Source: Desulfitobacterium hafniense DCB-2 (GTDB lineage Bacteria > Bacillota > Desulfitobacteriia > Desulfitobacteriales > Desulfitobacteriaceae). From it: a stretch of 64,000 nt of DNA. Position 1 is the stretch's first letter. Each line of letters begins with the position of its first letter. Under the pieces are notes generated by a model, which was not told where the DNA came from, made no database searches, and saw only the letters and a program-made list of their open reading frames with translations. The stretch spans positions 520,501-584,500 of the forward strand of contig NC_011830.1 of assembly GCF_000021925.1 (NCBI RefSeq), given 5' to 3'. Shown one piece after another: positions 43,413-51,392 of this stretch. Position numbers and translations under genes: made by a program.

Positions 43413-43467
43413 ATCTTAGGACAAATAGTCCTAAATGTCAATAGGACTTATCGTCCTAAGATATACT
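43413..43467. promoter_or_regulatory. Divergent promoters with twin TTAGGAC palindromes
   Basis: Palindrome 1 at 43416-43434 (TTAGGAC-N5-GTCCTAA) and palindrome 2 at 43442-43458 (TAGGAC-N5-GTCCTA), centres 25 bases apart. Minus-strand promoter TTGACA (complement of 43436-43441), 17-base spacer, TAAGAT (complement of 43413-43418) drives the receiver gene through palindrome 1. TATACT at 43462-43467 may serve the XRE gene. Confidence 0.75.
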
Positions 43468-43483
43468 TGCTTTGGTGATGATG

Positions 43484-43696
43484 ATGCGATTAAGAATACG
43501 TGATATTCGTGAAGATCATGATCTAACCCAACAGCAAGTTGCAAAATACTTAAGGTGCGATCAATCTTTATACTCCAAATATGAGCGAGGGGAGCGTGAT
43601 GTTCCACTGAATGTCATGATTAAACTCGCAAAGTTTTATAAAACCAGCATTGACTATCTGGTCGGACTTACAGAAAATAAGCGTCCCTATCACTGA
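43484..43696 (+). CDS. XRE-family HTH regulator
   Basis: 70 aa from ATG 43484 (ATGs at 43478 and 43481 also in frame). HTH: LRIRDIREDHDLTQQQVAKY, RCDQSLYSKYERGERDVPLN, KLAKFYKTSIDYLVGLTENK, a typical SinR/Xre-like fold. If the -10 at 43462-43467 is right, the leader is only about 10 bases. Probable binder of the twin palindromes in front of it. Confidence 0.85.
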   Translation: MRLRIRDIREDHDLTQQQVAKYLRCDQSLYSKYERGERDVPLNVMIKLAKFYKTSIDYLVGLTENKRPYH

Positions 43697-43776
43697 GCCT
43701 ATATTTCAGTGTCCGGCGGAAATACTCTGTGGGTTAACGCCGCATTTTTAGCCGGCATCGTATTACTGTCTTCTCG

Positions 43777-43821
43777 AAAGATCAAAACAGCGGGGTATCA
43801 AGCCCCGCTGTTTTGATCTTT
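43777..43821. terminator. Long bidirectional terminator
   Basis: Perfect 19-bp stem: 43777-43795 (AAAGATCAAAACAGCGGGG) with 43803-43821, loop of 7, between the XRE gene and the convergent dehydrogenase gene. Confidence 0.8.
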
Positions 43822-43912
43822 ATGCACTTCCGACTTAAGCAAGTCTTTAGAATGAGTTACTTCCTTTCTCAATATATCCCCATTTAAATGATAGGGTTTG
43901 CTGAGCTAGGAT

Positions 43913-45076
43913 TTATAAAGAGTTCTTATAAATCTGAATGATATCTTCCAGCTTGGCCAGGCGCGGGTTGGTCAGACTGCAGGCATCTTTCATGGCATTG
44001 ACGGCCATGGTTTGCAGATCCTCTTCTTTTACGCCCAGCTCAGTGAGTCCGCTGGGTATGCTGATATCCTGGGATAAGGTTGTCATTGCCGTCAAAGCCT
44101 TTTCTGCGGCATCTCTGGCCGATAAATTCTTTATTTCCTCACCCAGAGCTTCGGCAATGTCTACGAAGCGCTCAAGGTTTCCAATCAGATTAAAGCGGGA
44201 TACACGAGGTAAAAGGATGGCGTTGCAAACACCATGAGGTAGATTATAGAAACCGCCTAACTGATGGGCCATAGCGTGAACATAACCTAAGCTGGCATTG
44301 TTAAAGGCCATACCGGCCAGGAATTGGGCATAGGCCATTTGGTCCCGGGCTTCAAAATCCTGGCCGTTGGCAACAGCACGGCGAAGGTACTTGCTGATGA
44401 GCTTAATCGCCATCAAGGCAGCTGAATCAGTAATAGGGGTAGCTGCAGTGGAGACGTAGGCCTCAACAGCGTGAGTCAGGGCATCCATACCGGTGGCGGC
44501 GGTCAGAGGGGCAGGCTTTCCGATCATCAATAAGGGGTCATTGATGGAGACATTGGGGGTAGCATGCCAGTCCACGATAGCCATTTTAATATGGCGGTCC
44601 GTATCGGTAATAATACAGAACCGGGTCATCTCGCTGGCTGTTCCTGCCGTAGTGTTGACAGCAATCATCGGTACCATAGGTTTTGCGGATTTATCCACTC
44701 CTTCAAAATCACGGATATTGCCGCCGTTTCCGGCAACCAAACCCACACCTTTGGCACAATCGTGAGCAGACCCCCCTCCCAGTGAGACAATCATATTGCA
44801 GTTTTCTTTTTCAAACACGGCCACGCCATCATGAACATTCTTATCGGTAGGATTAGGTTCCGCTCCGGGATAGATGACAACCTTTACGCCCTCAGCTTCA
44901 ATAATCTCCGCGATCTGTTTGGCCAGTCCGCTCTGATTAAGGAAAGCATCCGTCACCAGAAGAGCTGTTTTGCCTCCCAGGATTTTTGCCTGTTTTCCGG
45001 CCTCCTGGGCTGCACCGGCCCCCATAAGATTGACGGTCGGCATGTAGTAGCCATAGACTTGATGCACGACAGACAT
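43913..45076 (-). CDS. Iron-containing alcohol dehydrogenase
   Basis: 387 aa. AAGGAGG lies on the mRNA just before ATG 45076, so the upstream in-frame start is not used. NAD-binding GGGSAHDCAKGVGL (~95), PMIAVNTTAGTASEMTRFC (~135), and metal-binding DALTHAVEAYVS and HAMAHQLGGFYNLPHG (~195-270). Type III (AdhB/FucO/DhaT-like) enzymes interconvert primary alcohols or diols and aldehydes. A sigma-54 promoter precedes it, and an AcoR-type activator is divergently encoded. Confidence 0.93.
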   Translation of the reverse strand: MSVVHQVYGYYMPTVNLMGAGAAQEAGKQAKILGGKTALLVTDAFLNQSGLAKQIAEIIEAEGVKVVIYPGAEPNPTDKNVHDGVAVFEKENCNMIVSLGGGSAHDCAKGVGLVAGNGGNIRDFEGVDKSAKPMVPMIAVNTTAGTASEMTRFCIITDTDRHIKMAIVDWHATPNVSINDPLLMIGKPAPLTAATGMDALTHAVEAYVSTAATPITDSAALMAIKLISKYLRRAVANGQDFEARDQMAYAQFLAGMAFNNASLGYVHAMAHQLGGFYNLPHGVCNAILLPRVSRFNLIGNLERFVDIAEALGEEIKNLSARDAAEKALTAMTTLSQDISIPSGLTELGVKEEDLQTMAVNAMKDACSLTNPRLAKLEDIIQIYKNSL

Positions 45077-45129
45077 AGTGTATCCTCCTTGCATTTTATT
45101 TCCCTTTCGGGATAGTTGACTTACTACAA

Positions 45130-45145
45130 TGCAATTCACATGCCA
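45130..45145 (-). promoter_or_regulatory. Sigma-54 (-24/-12) promoter of the alcohol dehydrogenase
   Basis: On the minus strand TGGCATGTGAATTGCA: GG and GC are separated by exactly 10 bases, matching TGGCAC-N5-TTGCA except for one base. It ends 54 bases before the ATG. Confidence 0.82.
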
Positions 45146-45168
45146 TCCGAAGCTTAGAGAAGCAAAAT

Positions 45169-45324
45169 ATATTGAATAGGCTCAATATTCAGAAATATAT
45201 TCTTAACTCTTGGGACTGGGAGTGTTTTTTAGCTGGGAATTTATGAAATTTCTGCTCCATTCCTGCACATTGAGCATTGACAAGTGCTCTATATTGGCAC
45301 ACAAGGTTATTTGGCGACAAGGTT
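45169..45324. promoter_or_regulatory. Candidate upstream activator sites
   Basis: A tandem repeat TTGGCAC-ACAAGGTT (45294-45308) and TTGGCG-ACAAGGTT (45311-45324), period 17, and an inverted repeat ATATTGA-N6-TCAATAT (45169-45188) lie between the two divergent genes, at distances usual for enhancer-binding proteins. Confidence 0.45.
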
Positions 45325-45411
45325 GTTCCAGCTGCTGGGATGTGCTATTCTAATTATATAGTTGTACTTTTCAAATTTATTTGAATATTTATTTTAAGAG
45401 AGGGTTCACTT

Positions 45412-47283
45412 ATGAATGTCCATTGGCGAAAATTTCTCAAAGGCGAACTTATTGAGAACGGAATCGCTCCAATGATCTACCGTTCCTGGCAACGGAGCGT
45501 AAGCTACAATGTCAATCATACTGAAATCTCTCAAAATATGATCTTAACTACCTCTCAATTACGTGAATTAAAGGACTCTCAGGAAGATATCATCCGCGCC
45601 GCTGAATCTGTGCTGCCCCACCTGGGCAAGCTGTTGCAAAGTGCCAACTACACTGTCTTATTAGGTGAAAAAAAAGGCTTCATTTTAGAAGCGTTAGGAG
45701 ATGGTCCGTTTCTGACCAAAGCGCAAAAGATTCATCTTTCTCCCGGGGCGAATTGGCGGGAAGATATCAAAGGTACCAATGCCATAGGAACAGCACTCAC
45801 TGAGGATTGTCCCATCACAGTCTCCGGCTGTGAGCACTTTGTCCAGGAAAATCATTTCATGTCCTGTTGGGCGGCACCCATTCATGATGTACAGGGAGAA
45901 ATTGTTGGGTTTATCGATATAAGCGGTGAAACGGGAAATCATCAGGAGCAGATCATTGGGATTGCCATTTTAGGGGCAAAGCTGATAGAGCAAAATTTGC
46001 GCACCTTAGATATTGAGCGTCAGCTTAAATTTTATCGTGAAGGGGCAAAGCTGGCTATCGATCTGCTCAAGGAAGGATTCATTTCCATAGACCGGTTTGG
46101 CGTGGTTACCAATATCAGCCCCAGCGGGGCATCCCTGATTGGACGCAAGCGCAACGATATTATTGGCAAGCCTGTTGCAGAGGTATTCAGTGCTCCCAAA
46201 GGCTGGATAGTCAATAATCAAGCGCTGGATCTTCACTTGAAAAATCAGTCCGGTCATGAGATCGCCTCATCCTGGCGGCGGGTTGCCGATGAGTCGGGAG
46301 AATTCCTCGGAGCATTTGGAACGGTGCAGCTCACTGAGCCGCAAACCGCGAGTCCTGTTTGGGTCGGAAGCAGTCCCAGCTCTCGACAGATTATGGATCG
46401 TGTTTATAAGGCGGCTGCCGCTCCCTCTTCTGTTCTTATTCAAGGGGAAAGCGGGACCGGAAAGGAAATTGTTGCCCGTATGATCCATGACTTCAGCTCC
46501 TTCAGAGAGGGTCCCTTTGTAGCTCTTAACTGTGCAGCACTGCCCAGTTCTCTTTTAGAGAGTGAATTATTTGGTTATGCTGACGGAGCTTTTACCGGTT
46601 CCCGCCGGGGCGGTCAACCGGGCAAATTTGAATTAGCTCACCAGGGAACGATTTTCCTGGACGAGATTGGCGACATGCCTTTGACGGCACAAGTTGCTCT
46701 GCTCCGCGTACTTCAAGAAAAGGAAGTCACCCGAATCGGAGGGACAAAACCACACAAAATAAATGTTCGGATCATTGCCGCCACCCATAAAGATTTAAAA
46801 TCTTTGGTTGAGGCCAAGACGTTCCGTTTGGATCTTTACTACCGGCTCAAAGTTATCACCATTGAACTTTCGCCCCTTCGGGAACGGCTGGAGGACATTA
46901 GGGACCTGGTTCCGTATTTTATTCAAAAATCATGCACCCTGAATCAGCTTACCTGTTGCGGAATCGAGGACAATGTCTATCCCTACCTTTACGCCTACTC
47001 CTGGCCGGGAAATGTCCGCGAATTGGAAAACTGTATCGAAAGCATGATTGCCATGGCCAATTCCCATGTCTTAACAGTTGACGATTTGCCCTTGGAGCTC
47101 AGGCAAATCCCCGACTCCAAAAGGGTAGAGAGTCCCTCCCTCCTTGATCAGCAAACTAAACAAACGATTTTAGCTGCTCTTGCCCAGACTCAGGGGAAAA
47201 TTGCTCCGGCAGCGCGGCTGTTAGGCATTGGTCGGAATACCCTGTATAGGAAAATAAAAGAGTTTGATATAAGTGTTTTTTGA
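45412..47283 (+). CDS. AcoR-like sigma-54-dependent transcriptional activator
   Basis: 623 aa. N-terminal GAF-type sensor (~60-200, LSPGANWREDIKGTNAIGTA, FMSCWAAPIHDVQG), PAS (~205-310), AAA+ domain with Walker A GESGTGKE (~346), the sigma-54 contact loop GAFTGS (canonical GAFTGA) at ~393, Walker B-like GTIFLDEIGDMPL, and a Fis-type HTH at the end (AARLLGIGRNTLYRKIKEF). No receiver domain, so it senses a ligand directly. Divergent from the Fe-alcohol dehydrogenase and upstream of a chemoreceptor, both with sigma-54 promoters. Confidence 0.93.
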   Translation: MNVHWRKFLKGELIENGIAPMIYRSWQRSVSYNVNHTEISQNMILTTSQLRELKDSQEDIIRAAESVLPHLGKLLQSANYTVLLGEKKGFILEALGDGPFLTKAQKIHLSPGANWREDIKGTNAIGTALTEDCPITVSGCEHFVQENHFMSCWAAPIHDVQGEIVGFIDISGETGNHQEQIIGIAILGAKLIEQNLRTLDIERQLKFYREGAKLAIDLLKEGFISIDRFGVVTNISPSGASLIGRKRNDIIGKPVAEVFSAPKGWIVNNQALDLHLKNQSGHEIASSWRRVADESGEFLGAFGTVQLTEPQTASPVWVGSSPSSRQIMDRVYKAAAAPSSVLIQGESGTGKEIVARMIHDFSSFREGPFVALNCAALPSSLLESELFGYADGAFTGSRRGGQPGKFELAHQGTIFLDEIGDMPLTAQVALLRVLQEKEVTRIGGTKPHKINVRIIAATHKDLKSLVEAKTFRLDLYYRLKVITIELSPLRERLEDIRDLVPYFIQKSCTLNQLTCCGIEDNVYPYLYAYSWPGNVRELENCIESMIAMANSHVLTVDDLPLELRQIPDSKRVESPSLLDQQTKQTILAALAQTQGKIAPAARLLGIGRNTLYRKIKEFDISVF

Positions 47284-47303
47284 TTTAACATTCATTAGGA
47301 GAC

Positions 47304-47335
47304 AAGAAAAACCGAGGCTCGCCTCGGTTTTTCTT
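47304..47335 (+). terminator. Rho-independent terminator of the activator gene
   Basis: Perfect stem AAGAAAAACCGAGGC (47304-47318) with GCCTCGGTTTTTCTT (47321-47335), T-rich second arm. Confidence 0.85.
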
Positions 47336-47445
47336 GATCATAAAACATAAGGAAAATGTCGCAATATGAAAATATTGTCACAATTTAGGACTGATTTACC
47401 TCGATGGAGGGGCTTCTGTCCGTAAAAAATGGGAATTTCTTGGAT

Positions 47446-47461
47446 TGGCACGATTATTGCA
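47446..47461 (+). promoter_or_regulatory. Sigma-54 promoter of the chemoreceptor gene
   Basis: TGGCACGATTATTGCA, an exact match to the TGGCACG-N4-TTGCA consensus with GG-N10-GC spacing, 81 bases before the start codon. Confidence 0.9.
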
Positions 47462-47541
47462 ACTTTATAAAAGAAGCCGCAATTACATGTAAATAATTGC
47501 TCAGAATAAGGTTATGCAAGTAACCAAAAGGGAGAGATCAG

Positions 47542-49536
47542 GTGTTGAAAAGTCTGGCTACAAAATTTGTGTTCTTGATCAGTATTCTTCTCATCATCGT
47601 TTGTGGAAGCCTTGGGTTTATCAGCAATCATTTTTCTTCTCAAGCGGTACTCAAAGAGGTCAATCAATCGTTGGAGATAGTTTCCCGGGAGACGGCGCTG
47701 GCATTGAAGAACGACCTGGAAAGACAGCTTGGTTTATTAGAACTCCTCGCCAACCTGGAGGCGATTAAGGACCCGGAGGTGCCCGCGGAAGAAAAAGTAA
47801 GGGTTTTGAAAAGTGAAATCCAACGGGCAGGATATATAGATTTGGGGATTGCGGACTTAGAGGGAAACTTAATCAACGGTCAGGGAGTGGCCGGGGTCAA
47901 TATCGCCGATCAGGACTACTTCAAGGAAGCCATAGCCGGCAAAGCCGTAGCCTCCGATCCCAAAACAAGCAAGGTTGACGACTCCGTAATTACTGCTTAT
48001 GCGGTCCCCGTCAAACATGGCAGCCAAATCATCGGTGCTTTAATTGCCACCCGTGACGGCTACGAGTTGTCCAGGTTTACCCAGTCTATAGAACTGGGCG
48101 GCTCCAGAGCTGTTTTTGTGATCAACGGTCAGGGTACGGCCATTGCCAATGCGGACCTTGAAAAGGTTAAAACCATGGACAATATTTTTAAAAATGCTGA
48201 AAAAGACCCCGGACTGGCCGATTTTGCGGCATTGCAAAAGAAAATGGTCGCCGGAGAAAGCGGTGTGGGTTCATATATTTACGGAGGGATAAAAAAATAT
48301 ACAGGATACGCTCCTGTGGAGGGAACAACCTGGTCATTAGCCGTAACTGCTCCACAGAAGGAAGTTATGGCTGGGGTCGATAATCTGAGGAAAATCCTGA
48401 TTATCTGTTCCTTTGCCTTCTTTTTGATCGGGATCGTTGCTGCTTATGGATTCACCCGCAATATTGTCGGCCCCCTCAATCAGTTGGTGGATAAAATTCA
48501 GGAAGTGGCCAAAGGAAATCTGGCCGTAGAAGATGTGGAAGTCAAGAGCAGGGATGAAGTGGGCCTTGTAGGGGACGCCCTGAACACCATGCTGGGGAGT
48601 CTGCGGGACTTGGTAAACACTGCCGGCGCTCTGGCCGAACAGGTGGCCGCCTCCTCCCAGGAACTGACCACCGGTGCGGAGCAGCAGGCCAAAGCGGCCA
48701 GTGAAGTGGCCAGCACCATAACCAATTTAGCCTTGGGGGCGGAAAATCAGGAAAAAAGCGTGGATGAAATAACCGCCTCCGTCGAAGAAATTTCAGTCAC
48801 CATAGAACAATTGGCGGTCAACAGCAACAGAGTTGCCCAACAAACAAAAGAAGCGGCGACGGCTTCTTCTCAAGGACAGAAATCGGCGCTGCGGGCTGTG
48901 GAACAAATGAAGAATATAGGCGAAGTCTCTGTGAAGGTTCAGAGCGCCGTGGGCCGCTTGGCTGTCAGTTCCCAGGAAATCAGTGAAATCAATGATGTGA
49001 TTTCGGGAATAGCGGAACAAACCAATCTGCTGGCTTTGAATGCGGCTATTGAAGCCGCCAGAGCGGGGGAGCAGGGCCGGGGATTTGCCGTAGTAGCCGA
49101 AGAAGTGCGCAAACTGGCCGAACAGTCTCAGGCCGCAGCTAAGCAGATTGCCCAGCGTATCACCCTGAATCAGTCCCATATTACGGATGCGGTGACGGCG
49201 ATTGAATTAAGCAGTGAAGATATTCAAGCGGGCATAGAAGTGGTCAATACCGCCGGGGGGGCTTTTGAAGATATCGATACCCTTATGAGCATGGTATCAA
49301 GCCAAGTGGCGGAGATTTCAACCGCCATCCAGCAGCTTGCCCAAGGGAGCCAGAGCATCGTTGAAGCCGTCCGCAGTCTGGAGAGCATTACCAAAGAGAA
49401 TATGGACACCTCCCAAACAGTATCTGCCGCCACCGAAGAGCAGACAGCATCCATCGAGGAAATCGCCGCTTCCAGTCAGAACCTGGCTGCAATGGCGGAA
49501 AGTCTGCAGGTAAGTCTCAGCAAATTTACGGTTTAA
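47542..49536 (+). CDS. Methyl-accepting chemotaxis protein (dCache sensor)
   Basis: 664 aa. GTG 47542 or TTG 47545 with GGGAGAG just upstream. Helix ~9-30 (FVFLISILLIIVCGSLGFIS), extracellular dCache domain ~35-280 (DLGIADLEGNLINGQGVAGV, ADQDYFKEAIAGKAVASDP), helix ~283-305, HAMP, then a cytoplasmic hairpin with the conserved tip EQTNLLALNAAIEAARAGEQ. No C-terminal CheR-binding pentapeptide. Sigma-54 control beside an alcohol-dehydrogenase activator suggests it senses the same class of substrate. Confidence 0.94.
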   Translation: MLKSLATKFVFLISILLIIVCGSLGFISNHFSSQAVLKEVNQSLEIVSRETALALKNDLERQLGLLELLANLEAIKDPEVPAEEKVRVLKSEIQRAGYIDLGIADLEGNLINGQGVAGVNIADQDYFKEAIAGKAVASDPKTSKVDDSVITAYAVPVKHGSQIIGALIATRDGYELSRFTQSIELGGSRAVFVINGQGTAIANADLEKVKTMDNIFKNAEKDPGLADFAALQKKMVAGESGVGSYIYGGIKKYTGYAPVEGTTWSLAVTAPQKEVMAGVDNLRKILIICSFAFFLIGIVAAYGFTRNIVGPLNQLVDKIQEVAKGNLAVEDVEVKSRDEVGLVGDALNTMLGSLRDLVNTAGALAEQVAASSQELTTGAEQQAKAASEVASTITNLALGAENQEKSVDEITASVEEISVTIEQLAVNSNRVAQQTKEAATASSQGQKSALRAVEQMKNIGEVSVKVQSAVGRLAVSSQEISEINDVISGIAEQTNLLALNAAIEAARAGEQGRGFAVVAEEVRKLAEQSQAAAKQIAQRITLNQSHITDAVTAIELSSEDIQAGIEVVNTAGGAFEDIDTLMSMVSSQVAEISTAIQQLAQGSQSIVEAVRSLESITKENMDTSQTVSAATEEQTASIEEIAASSQNLAAMAESLQVSLSKFTV

Positions 49537-49643
49537 AACGTTGAGCAAGGAACATTCAAACTGTTCATTCCCATTACCTGTATGCACAAGAAGGGAAGCG
49601 CGGAGACCATCGCAAACGTATCCAGTCCTGCCAAAGGAAAATT

Positions 49644-49684
49644 AGCCTGCCGCCAAACGTTTTAACGTCGAGAGGCAGGCTTTT
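49644..49684. terminator. Hairpin between chemoreceptor and small monooxygenase-like gene
   Basis: AGCCTGCC (49644-49651) pairs with GGCAGGCT (49674-49681), with an inner ACGTT-TT-AACGT stem and TTTT after the second arm. Confidence 0.6.
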
Positions 49685-49710
49685 GGTTCTATACATGGAT
49701 GGAGCTTAAC

Positions 49711-50001
49711 CTAAGCAACAGTATAAATTTTTACATCAGGGTCGGCACTCCACAGGGGCTTAAGACCAAGGAAAACATCATTTTTGAACATATCACTGGT
49801 TAAGTAGGCCTGGGCATTTTCCACGCTGTCAAAGCCATGCAGAACTTGTACATCTTCCCCGCGGATAAGCAGGTCTTTGGTAAGAGCGCCTTTGATCTGG
49901 CGCAAGAAAGGCTGCCGGTAGTCAGCATAGATTTTTCCGGCCGCCGGGCGATCGGCTTCCTTAATCACCATAGTGATTTCAAGATATGCTTTTACACTCA
50001 T
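49711..50001 (-). CDS. Small ABM-superfamily-like protein
   Basis: 96 aa. GGAGG at the right distance selects ATG 50001 over 50016. Pattern AYLEITMVIKEADRPAAGKI, VQVLHGFDSVENAQAYLTSD, dimeric alpha-beta fold typical of antibiotic-biosynthesis-monooxygenase (YgiN-like) or related stress proteins. No catalytic residue can be named. Preceded by a promoter TTGAGC-17-TATACT on the minus strand (50051-50079). Confidence 0.6.
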   Translation of the reverse strand: MSVKAYLEITMVIKEADRPAAGKIYADYRQPFLRQIKGALTKDLLIRGEDVQVLHGFDSVENAQAYLTSDMFKNDVFLGLKPLWSADPDVKIYTVA

Positions 50002-50050
50002 GTTCCATTCCTCCATTGGCGTTAATTTTTAGGGGTTTGACCATGACTGG

Positions 50051-50124
50051 AGTATAACAAACCCACTATGAACGCTCAATATATTAGGAATTTTATGAGT
50101 GACTAATAAATTTAATAGTAACTA
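50051..50124 (-). promoter_or_regulatory. Promoter and probable HxlR site before the ABM-like gene
   Basis: TTGAGC and TATACT with 17-base spacer. Upstream, GTGACTAAT...ATAGTAAC (50099-50124) is a near-palindrome related to GTGACTAT...ATAGTTA at 50534-50556. Confidence 0.5.
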
Positions 50125-50505
50125 TTTTTTAAGCTGGTCGCAAGTTTTACAGGGGGGAAGTTTTTTCTCCAATTCATCTTTGGTCTGCTGTCGTGACCAT
50201 TGGCAGATGTTCTGAAGAATCGGCAACACTGAGCGTCCTCTGTCTGTCAGTGCGTACTCTACTTTGGGAGGAATTTCGTTATATTGTGTCCGTTCAATTA
50301 ATTCATCGGCAATAAGCTCTTTAAGCATAGCGGCAAGGACCGCATCGGTAATATTGCCCAGTTCTTTTCTGATGGCATTATAGCGAATCACTGTGTTTGT
50401 AGAAAGCACACATAATATTCTCGCTTTCCACTTCCCGCCGAAGACATCAAGGCCGTATTCGATGGGACACATGATTTCTTTTTCGATTTTAGGTTCATAT
50501 TTCAT
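50122..50505 (-). CDS. HxlR-family transcriptional regulator
   Basis: 127 aa. GAGGAG on the mRNA selects ATG 50505. Typical CPIEYGLDVFGGKWKARILCVL near the N-terminus, then IRYNAIRKELGNITDAVLAA, and VEYALTDRGRSVLPIL. Such regulators often answer electrophiles or redox stress through the N-terminal Cys. It stands between a monooxygenase-like gene and a divergent flavodoxin gene. Confidence 0.9.
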   Translation of the reverse strand: MKYEPKIEKEIMCPIEYGLDVFGGKWKARILCVLSTNTVIRYNAIRKELGNITDAVLAAMLKELIADELIERTQYNEIPPKVEYALTDRGRSVLPILQNICQWSRQQTKDELEKKLPPCKTCDQLKK

Positions 50506-50533
50506 AATGATCTCCTCACTTCTCATTTACTTA

Positions 50534-50556
50534 GTGACTATAGCAAATGATAGTTA
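50534..50556. promoter_or_regulatory. Probable HxlR operator
   Basis: GTGACTATAGCAAATGATAGTTA, near-palindromic, in the divergent hxlR/flavodoxin gap. Confidence 0.45.
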
Positions 50557-50653
50557 AATCAGCAATGTGCTGGACACCATAAGCTCATGGCCCTTAAGAT
50601 AGAACAAGACAAGCATAAACTACCTAATAAGCAGGAGCAGAGAGGGACTATGG

Positions 50654-51133
50654 ATGAGCAAACCATTGATTGTATACTACTCTTATTCCGGTACAACAAG
50701 GAGTTTAGCAGAGGATATAGCGATTATTACCGATGGAGATATCAGAGAATTAATTCCGGAAAAACCTTATTCATTTACCTATAATGGCGCAACAAAAGAA
50801 GCAAGAACTGAAATCGAAAGGGGATACTGTCCTAAGCTATTGTCTGGAAATGAGCCCATCGATGATTATGACTATATCTTTATCGGAACACCGAATTGGT
50901 TTAAATCGTTTGCACCGCCGATCCTGAGCTTTTTGCGCAGCGTTGATTTGAAGGGGAAAACGGTTATTCCCTTTTGCACCCATGGCGGCGGGGGATTTGG
51001 GCAAATAGAGATCAATATAGCTCAGGAATGCCCTGATGCGAAGTTGCTGCCAGGATTGGCTGTGACAGGCGATTTTGAAGAACAGCAAGTTCAAGATTGG
51101 CTTCTTTGCCTTTCCTGCCTGAAGCAGTTATGA
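50654..51133 (+). CDS. Flavodoxin-like protein
   Basis: 159 aa. FMN phosphate loop YYSYSGTTRSLAEDI at the N-terminus, YIFIGTPNWFKSFAPPILSF (~75-94), PFCTHGGGGFGQ (~112), the usual flavodoxin-4-type fold. Likely an FMN electron carrier or quinone reductase component. ATG 50654 after AGAGGGA. Probably under HxlR control. Confidence 0.85.
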   Translation: MSKPLIVYYSYSGTTRSLAEDIAIITDGDIRELIPEKPYSFTYNGATKEARTEIERGYCPKLLSGNEPIDDYDYIFIGTPNWFKSFAPPILSFLRSVDLKGKTVIPFCTHGGGGFGQIEINIAQECPDAKLLPGLAVTGDFEEQQVQDWLLCLSCLKQL

Positions 51134-51199
51134 TAAACTCAGAGCTTTTTAAGCTGTTCGTACTAATCACCTGTATGTGTAAGAAGGGGATAGTTTGTG

Positions 51200-51392
51200 T
51201 GAACCTCCCCGACCTACGCTGCACTAAGAGGATCGGGGCTTCTGGCTAATACCTTATGCCTGTCTCAATGGATAGTCCATTTGGCTTACCCCACCCCTTA
51301 GGGCGTGAGTCCATCACTCGGCTTCAGCCAGCAACTCTATGTCTTGCGGCATAGAGGCCAGGTTCATGGCGTCTACTACTTCCCGCCTTCAG
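51200..51392 (-). ncRNA. Probable omega-RNA (reRNA) of the TnpB element
   Basis: Structured right end overlapping the tnpB stop: hairpin CGCC-TTCA-GGCG (51384-51395) over the stop codon, stem CTCTATG/CATAGAG (51335-51341, 51350-51356) and a terminal stem CCCCGA/TCGGGG (51207-51212, 51233-51238). These are typical of omega-RNAs, whose 3' part is transcribed from tnpB into the flanking DNA. The adjoining flank would act as guide. Confidence 0.65.
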
